Positions 58,901 to 64,000 of a stretch of DNA of 64,000 bases are shown one piece after another. Source of the stretch: Phoronis australis (lineage: Eukaryota; Phoronida; Phoronidae); NCBI GenBank assembly GCA_002633005.1, contig NMRA01000412.1, forward strand, positions 76,614 to 140,613. The letters run 5' to 3'. The position numbers and the translations under genes are program-made. Position 1 is the first letter of the stretch, and the number at the start of each line of letters is the position of its first letter. Below the pieces are notes generated by a model, which was not told the origin of the DNA, ran no database searches, and saw nothing but the letters and a program-made list of their open reading frames with translations.

Positions 58901-61900
58901 ACATGGTGCACTCCGTTGCGGTGATTTTATCCAGATTTTTATACCATTTGTAAGTGTTGGAGAGTACAATCAGAAAAGGTGACTGCATTTAGACTGTCAG
59001 TGATTTCTGTGAGTGAGTTGATATTTACCAAGTGGTGCTCTTTATAAGTATGAGTAGTAGCTGTTTGTATGCATTGTGCATTCATTAAGGCTGTCATGTG
59101 ACTACCTGCATGTATGCCATTGGAGAAGGGTCCCACATACCCTGAATGTATTGACATTTCAATTTGGACATTTATTTCATTAGCGCCTCCTGGTTAACAC
59201 CGAGATTCTTTAATTGATTTACAAACTTTGTGGTTACTGAAAATGCCTTACCATCTGAACTTGATCTTGCCATGTCAGCTGCCTCTCTGCCATTCTTACT
59301 ACCCACCCAGTCCCCCTGTCACTGTACCCTGACTTATCTCCCTTACAGACTGTGACATCACACTCATGTGACATCATTCCAGCCACACATAGCCTTGATG
59401 TCAAGTTTCATGTAATTTAATCTGCGGATTTTGAAACTTAGAGGAATTTCAAAGATACGCTTGAGCAGAAAGCCCTCACAAGCGTAAAATTCATGGCATC
59501 TCATGTGTCATAAATGTTTTATCCGATTTAGTATTCTTTTTTGTTCTGCGGAAACTTGTTTAGTGACGAGATATACACTGAAGCATGCCTATCAAGAATC
59601 TTCAAAATGGAAACATATGACAGAACCTAGTTTTCAAAATGATGACTAGTAGACAAATTTTGACACAATTAACCAAATTTAACAGTACACTTCCTAACCT
59701 GGATGAATATTGCGCCAGAATTATTTGGCAGTTTTCTCGACTTTGTCACCTTAAAATTTTTTTATTTGTGTCAAACTTAAGGCTTTTGGGTTTAATGTGA
59801 CGTTACTGCTCCTAGCTGCTGTTTATTTATGAATGGCTTTACACTTAGGTGACTTGTCACAACTTCAACAAAGTGCATGGAGCGACACCTGTCCAGATAT
59901 AGCCAGAATTGAAACTAAGTCTACTCGAAGGGAAATAGATTTTAAATCGCTGCTTTTGTACGTCAAAACTTCATCGTATATCGACATTGCCCAGTTTGTT
60001 TTAAAATATTCCTGTTTTATAGCTAGCCTCATAATATTGACTTACTAATAAATGCCTCAAAAATACATTTAATGTGTCTTTAAAGCATGGTGTTAAATTA
60101 TGACAAAGAAATTGCCATTCGACAAACTACCTTAGCTTTACTTAGTGTGTCCAGTTACTAACCGCTTTGCTTTTGCAGTGATGCTCATTAATACAGGTCG
60201 CACCTCATGTTTTTCTTCAGGTTGGCCATCTTGGGTGTCACTGAACAGATCTCGTTCAATAAAGTGGAACATGAAAAGTATATGGAACAAGTTGGCTTCC
60301 TACAAGGACACGTGTCTAGGCTCAATCATAAGTAAATATGCCATAATCTCTTGTCAATTCTCCTTTCTTAGTTTGTTTTTCTTAAACGACCGAAATCCAA
60401 TTCCAACAGATACTGGTTTATTATTATTGTAGCTGCTCAAATTGATAATTTTTTTGTTTCTGTCTGTAACTAGTAATTTTTGCATTGGAAATTTTACTAG
60501 ATTAAATCAATGGCATGATTACCCAAAAATGTACCAAAAATTTATTTTGTTCTTCGTAACACTGTTTTGTTCACATCATGTACGCCATTCGCTGACATTG
60601 CATCTGTGGTTGCTACACAAAAACCTTTGAACAACCCTATATCGATTTGACTTTCACATTTGTATTCCTTGCTAGGCCAACACCTATATCTCATCGCAAA
60701 TCTGTCCTACTTGTCTCTTTTGCCAATTTTTATTCTTGTTCTTTTGCACTTAAAAGTTCATTTTAACATTTTTCCTCTGTTTCCAGAGGTGATGAGGAGG
60801 ACAGCGCCATCTCTGTAGACTGCCTGAAACTAGGCTTTGAGATGGAGCTACAGTTGCCCCTGTACCGACACTGGTCTCTGTTAGACAGTCTGTGTCACTC
60901 TCCTGTCACGGCCTGTCACTTCAAGGTGTGGACTATGAGGGGCAAGAAGAAACTTCATGAGTTCCTCGCTGACATGGGGTGAGTTGGGCACACCATGCGC
61001 CCTATTTTGTCTCTATCGTCGCTCTTGGCTTGTGTGTCTAGCTAAACCTCCAATGCAAAAGTAAACTGCTTAATGTCTTTGATGCCTGTGTTGGAGGATT
61101 GCATTTTTGCTTCTTGATCCAGCCTTACATGATTTGCATAAAGGTTAGCCCCTGGGTCTGTTTTATTACGGGCAGTTGTTCAGACAGTTGAAGGTGATGT
61201 TACTTCAAATGTGACAGTGCATTACTTATGAGANNNNNNNNNNNNNNNNNNNNNNNNNNNNNNNNNNNNNNNNNNNNNNNNNNNNNNNNNNNNNNNNNNN
61301 NNNNNNNNNNNNNNNNNNNNNNNNNNNNNNNNNNNNNNNNNNNNNNNNNNNNNNNNNNNNNNNNNNNNNNNNNNNNNNNNNNNNNNNNNNNNNNNCCCCG
61401 CCACTCGTAAATCAAACTCACATTGACTGCCACACACCTAATCGTGACGGGGAAACTTCACCGCCATGCAAAAATCACTAGTAAAAATGATCGCTAGTAA
61501 AAATGATCGCTAATAAAATGAATCGCTTGTAAAAATTATAGCTAGTAATAATGAATAAGTACAAGTCACATGGCACCGTTTGTGGATTGCAAGGGAAAAA
61601 TAATAATTTTACAATGGGATCTTGAATTGTGCCCCCGTTAAACACAATCATTCAGTCCCCAATCCCCTTTCTTACCAGGTTTCTGCCAGTCTCAGATTCG
61701 TCTGCATGCACTTTCTGAATCACTGATTTATGTTTAGCAGGACAATATCAACGGAAGTTTCGTTACACGAATTAGTTTATTACGTCTACAAAGTTCACAT
61801 ATTTTTGTTCTATGGTTGTCACTTTTTGGATAATTGAATTTTAACACTGTTTTTTGTACTCAAGTGACAGAGATCACACTATGCCGGACACTTCATTGCC

Positions 61901-63244
61901 AATTCCAATTTGTCTTGCGAAGTGTCCTTTACCCACTCAGATACTTCCACTACACGATGCTTGGGTTAAGGTCTTGTCTATGATGAGCAAACTGCAACCT
62001 ATTTACATCTAATTTTCAAATTTTGCTTGGGGAAGGTTCNCATCCCATGCGCGCATCTGGCGCCCGGTTCCACATCCGCATTCCCCATCACGTTCCTTTT
62101 GAAACCCAGGCAATAGGGGGATCCCACTTCTCATATTCGCATACGGCAACAGGCGTTGCACCCCGTTTTGGCCATTTACCACCGTGCTCCTTCCAAAACC
62201 CAGCCAGGGGAAACACTGTATGAGGTGTGTGTTCGAGTGAAAATCTTAATATTACAGGTTTAGCTACAATTGGGCCTTCAACCTATAAAACAAGCATCAG
62301 GTTAGGATCCAGGTTGTGCTGGGAATGATGCTGTTTATACGAGAAGAAAAATTTTTGTGAGAAAAAAATGGTGCATGGGAAAGGAAATACAGTTTGCGAG
62401 AAAAGATGATGTTAATGAAGAATGAACAAGGTTAATTAGAATTATGGTAGTCTGGTTTATGAAAAAGGGTGACAGACTAGCTTGAACAATGTGTATGACC
62501 ACCTGTATACTAACAGTGCTTAAACTCTGGGTTCATTTGTATCTACCTGGTCTTTTGTAGCGTCCCTCTCGTGCAATGTAGGCAAAAGTTTTCTGCCATG
62601 GATGTTCAACTCAAAGGAGATATCAAGAAGATTATTGAAGACAATGTGGAAAAATATGGGTAGGAGCTGAAGGCTTCACGTATACCACACGTTAAAAACA
62701 ATCGGACAAATTTTCGTTTCCTTCCATGGCGGCTGCTTCGTTCACTGAAAAAATGATAGATAATGAATCGTGTTTTGATGAAGTCTTTTAAATATTGCGT
62801 AGAAACGTTAGCTACTGTTAGGTTTCCTGTACATTTTCTGTTGACCATGATAGACTGCTACTGAGTGGCAGTGAATTTTAATTGCTCTCGACCATCATGA
62901 TGGAGAAGTCCGGGTCATTTTGTCAGATCACTTTTGGCATGTACTGTATTCCCTTGCAACACTATATATATTATGTTAATTGTTTAAAATATGAATAGAT
63001 ATATAATTCGTTGAATTTTAATCAAATAGATTACACTGTTAGAAAAAAGATTAGATTTCTAAAAATGTTATATGCTGTGTTGTCCAAATTCTGTTAAAGG
63101 GTATTTTTACTCCAATCTGTTTTGCTGTGCAGGTTTGATCTAAACGACGTCTTTCTTGCTTCGTTCAACGCTTCTTATGGGTTCAAGACACGTCTGTGTG
63201 CATATGATGTTGTACAGGCTTGTTCGGTGTTGTTGGAGTCAACG
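47128..63244 (+). CDS. CDC45: CDC45, CMG helicase subunit (3' partial, 11 exons plus a duplicated exon 3-5 block)
   Basis: CDC45 joins MCM2-7 and GINS to form the CMG replicative helicase; it is a catalytically inactive relative of RecJ/DHH phosphoesterases. Exons: 1, 47128-47178; 2, 49862-49921; 3, 50947-51039; 4, 51611-51705; 5, 52379-52493; [second copies 3' 55406-55498, 4' 56067-56161, 5' 56833-56947]; 6, 57872-57993; 7, 58683-58793; 8, 60221-60331; 9, 60787-60978; 10, 62561-62659; 11, 63133-63244. Counting one block, 1,161 nt encode 387 residues, equal to roughly the first two thirds of the human protein (566 aa); the remaining exons lie past 64000. Landmarks: [96 protein letters not shown]. 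An N gap (61234-61395) falls in intron 9. Confidence 0.95.
51668..51960 (+). repeat. Serial degenerate copies of the CDC45 exon 4 3' end in intron 4
   Basis: Exon 4 ends CAGCCAAGTGAAGATGTTG (51668) then TCTTCTTTATCTGTGATAG|GTAATTGAATAAACAG. Intron 4 repeats this at 51781 (CAGCCTAGTGTAGATGTGC...GGTAATTCAAGAAACAG) and 51899 (TAGCCTAGTGAAGATGTTG...CAGTAATTCAAGAAACAA). Spacing is 113-118 bp. Copy B has the same array near 56124-56410. The extra copies have stops and are non-coding. Confidence 0.85.
52450..52970 (+). repeat. Serial degenerate copies of the CDC45 exon 5 3' end in intron 5
   Basis: The exon 5 tail TATGAACAGTTGTTCAGGGA (near 52466) followed by TGATGGTGTAAGTAGCAG is echoed at about 52650 (ACCTGTTCAGGGATGTC), 52797 (GACCAGTTTAGGGATGATG) and 52913 (TATGAACAGTTTTTCAGGGA). 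In the sequence after copy B, further echoes lie at about 57450, 57580 and 57718. Shared tails such as CCTTAGATTATAGTCCAG and CCTAGATTGTAGTCCAG show that the unit includes intron sequence. Within it, a 24-bp unit is repeated three times (52857-52928; copy B 57311-57382). Confidence 0.8.
52857..52928 (+). repeat. 24-bp x3 tandem repeat
   Basis: CGATCTGAAATATGAACAGT plus TGTT, three times with the last unit diverged. The second-copy equivalent is 57311-57382. The core GAATATGAACAGTTGTT is the exon 5 sequence. Confidence 0.9.
52971..52971. other. Single N at the junction of the two copies
   Basis: One ambiguous base lies exactly between the end of copy A and the start of copy B, as expected where two contigs were abutted. 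Another isolated N is at 62040. Confidence 0.9.
53040..55092. mobile_element. hAT-like non-autonomous DNA transposon
   Basis: 2,053-bp insertion present only in copy B. Terminal inverted repeats are TAGGGCTCGAC (left) and CAGGGCTCAAC (right, reverse complement), fitting the hAT YARNG end pattern. Both subterminal regions carry many GCGACCTG / CAGGTCGCA and GCGAGCTG motifs in both orientations, typical transposase-binding clusters. The flanks are ATGCTTAT on the left and CTTAAGAT on the right; the empty site in copy A reads ATGCTTAAGAT, consistent with an 8-bp duplication whose left copy lost 3 bp. The interior is richer in GC with only short frames and no transposase recognised. Confidence 0.8.
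55406..56947 (+). CDS. CDC45: Second copies of CDC45 exons 3-5 (in-frame, possibly an assembly duplicate)
   Basis: Exons 55406-55498 (93 nt), 56067-56161 (95 nt) and 56833-56947 (115 nt) total 303 nt, 101 codons. Exon 5 ends and exon 3 begins in phase 0, so splicing A then B would keep frame and simply repeat residues 38-138. No CDC45 known to me has such a repeat, and it would disrupt the DHH-like fold. Treat one set as redundant until read depth is checked. Confidence 0.8.
57872..63244 (+). CDS. CDC45: CDC45 exons 6-11: acidic loop, basic patch and central domain
   Basis: Exon 6 (57872-57993) encodes the acidic [16 protein letters not shown] followed by RKRKR, the family's acidic loop and probable nuclear localisation signal, then a charged helix [17 protein letters not shown]. 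Exon 7 (58683-58793): [20 protein letters not shown]. Exon 8 (60221-60331): [15 protein letters not shown] and VSRLNHK. Exon 9 (60787-60978): [20 protein letters not shown] to FLADMG. Exon 10 (62561-62659): [20 protein letters not shown]. Exon 11 (63133-63244): [20 protein letters not shown] and [15 protein letters not shown]. Phases are 2,2,2,2,2,0, all closing. No further exon is visible before 64000. Confidence 0.94.
58794..60220 (+). other. CDC45 intron 7, nothing recognised
   Basis: 1.4 kb. Only a diverged CATTAGCGCCTCCTGGT motif near 59172 links it to other repeats in the window. Confidence 0.5.
61234..61395. other. Assembly gap (162 N)
   Basis: Run of N in CDC45 intron 9. Open frames reported across it are meaningless. 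Flanking exons 9 and 10 are intact and in phase. Confidence 0.99.
61474..61556 (+). repeat. Five-unit 16-bp tandem repeat
   Basis: Units of CGCTAGTAAAAATGAT with variants (CACTAGTAAAAATGAT, CGCTAATAAAATGAAT, CGCTTGTAAAAATTAT, AGCTAGTAATAATGAA), just after the assembly gap in CDC45 intron 9. Non-coding. Confidence 0.8.
62040..62040. other. Isolated N, probable contig join
   Basis: A single N followed by about 180 bp of GC-rich sequence unlike its surroundings (62041-62222), still inside CDC45 intron 9. It may mark a second abutted contig. Confidence 0.6.
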
Positions 63245-64000
63245 GTAGGTTGTCTACATAGTTAAATAAGTGTTTAAGTTCTTTTCAAAATTTGTCTGCC
63301 TTCATTCAAGTTCAAAAGATGTAAAATGAACCAATTTTTTAAAAAAAATTTTGGTAAACTGTTTGGTGTAAGAAATTTCACAGATTTTTGATATAAAGAG
63401 ACTTTGCCAACTTTTTTTGAAAATTCAACAAGAACTGTATGCTTAAACAAGATTCATGAACTTGAATGCCATACCAGTTTTGTAAAAATCGATAAAATAT
63501 TTCTCTACATTAAATTATGATAAAAATTGACGTTTCAATGGTTTTTGTCATCGTCTTGGAATTATGGTCCAAAATACAAATCTTAAGAGTTAACCTAAAT
63601 TTCCTCATTGAAGTCATCTGTAGTAATTAGCATTGTCGGCAAATTTCAGTAATCATTTCCATCATGTTTCCATTGCTTTGTAATATATTCTATAACCACA
63701 TGACACTAAACTAATGACCTGAAATTCCCCCCTCCCCCCCCCATCATATGGCTGAATACGAATGGAATTCACCGTCAGTACAGGGCTTGCGCTCACCTAA
63801 GGGGAAAGGTGCAGCATGAGCCTTCTGAGACGGTAATTTTTCAGGTGAGTTGAACCCCCGATCGCCACCAATTCAAGGGGCTGTGAGTTAAAAATGATTC
63901 TAAACTCTATGGTTTTTTAATTAGATGGATATTTTTGGGCCTGGTAATGGGAGTTTTGTGTCATTTAAAGTATTTTTTCAGAGGGAAATGGAGCTGATAA
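63245..64000 (+). other. CDC45 intron 11, open to the window edge
   Basis: GTAGGT donor after exon 11, then AT-rich sequence. A poly-C tract (63727-63742) and a segment near 63780-63845 (CTCACCTAAGGGGAAAGG...GAGCCTTCTGAGA) resemble 40708-40755, a low-copy dispersed repeat. No exon is seen. Confidence 0.6.

Noticed and set aside
61200-61437. Open frames across the N run
   Set aside because: They consist of undetermined bases.

Overview
This is a scaffold from an intron-rich animal genome. GC is low by eye, genes are split into many 60-400 nt exons with GT-AG introns, and dispersed and tandem repeats are common. Three conserved genes were reconstructed exon by exon from translated similarity to remembered family members and from splice-phase bookkeeping. 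No bacterial-type operons, RNA genes or CRISPR arrays were seen. The organism cannot be named from the sequence. A polymorphic invertebrate, perhaps a deuterostome, is the best guess, because UFD1 and CDC45 lie head-to-head as they do on human 22q11 and because one region looks like two unmerged haplotypes.

Layout: (1) 1-33507, + strand: DEPDC5/Iml1, the Rag-binding subunit of GATOR1. 33 exons are supported, from roughly human residue 66 to the stop codon; the N-terminal exon(s) lie upstream of the window. (2) 33508-36801: DEPDC5 3' UTR, then a 1.7-kb repeat island made of ~145-bp units in a three-unit higher-order period. (3) 36802-46797, - strand: complete UFD1 in 11 coding exons (300 aa), the ubiquitin-binding adaptor of p97/VCP; exon 1 carries only the ATG. 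(4) 46798-47127: a 330-bp divergent promoter region shared by UFD1 and CDC45. (5) 47128-63244, + strand: CDC45, the replicative-helicase subunit of CMG, exons 1-11; the C-terminal exons lie beyond the window.

The most notable structure is in CDC45. A ~2.4-kb block with exons 3-5 occurs twice in tandem. The coding sequence of the copies is identical, their introns differ, and a single N sits exactly at the junction. The second copy contains a 2.05-kb hAT-like insertion that the first lacks. This looks like two haplotypes laid end to end, one with a transposon insertion, although a real in-frame duplication of 101 codons is not excluded. A second theme is small tandem duplications that span exon edges: CDC45 introns 4 and 5 contain degenerate serial copies of the exon 4 and exon 5 3' ends, and a DEPDC5 acceptor is duplicated with an in-frame offset of 39 nt.

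DEPDC5 (nutrient signalling), UFD1 (ubiquitin-dependent extraction) and CDC45 (DNA replication) are neighbours, not one pathway. UFD1-NPL4-p97 does disassemble the CMG helicase that contains CDC45, so the shared UFD1/CDC45 promoter joins two functionally linked genes.
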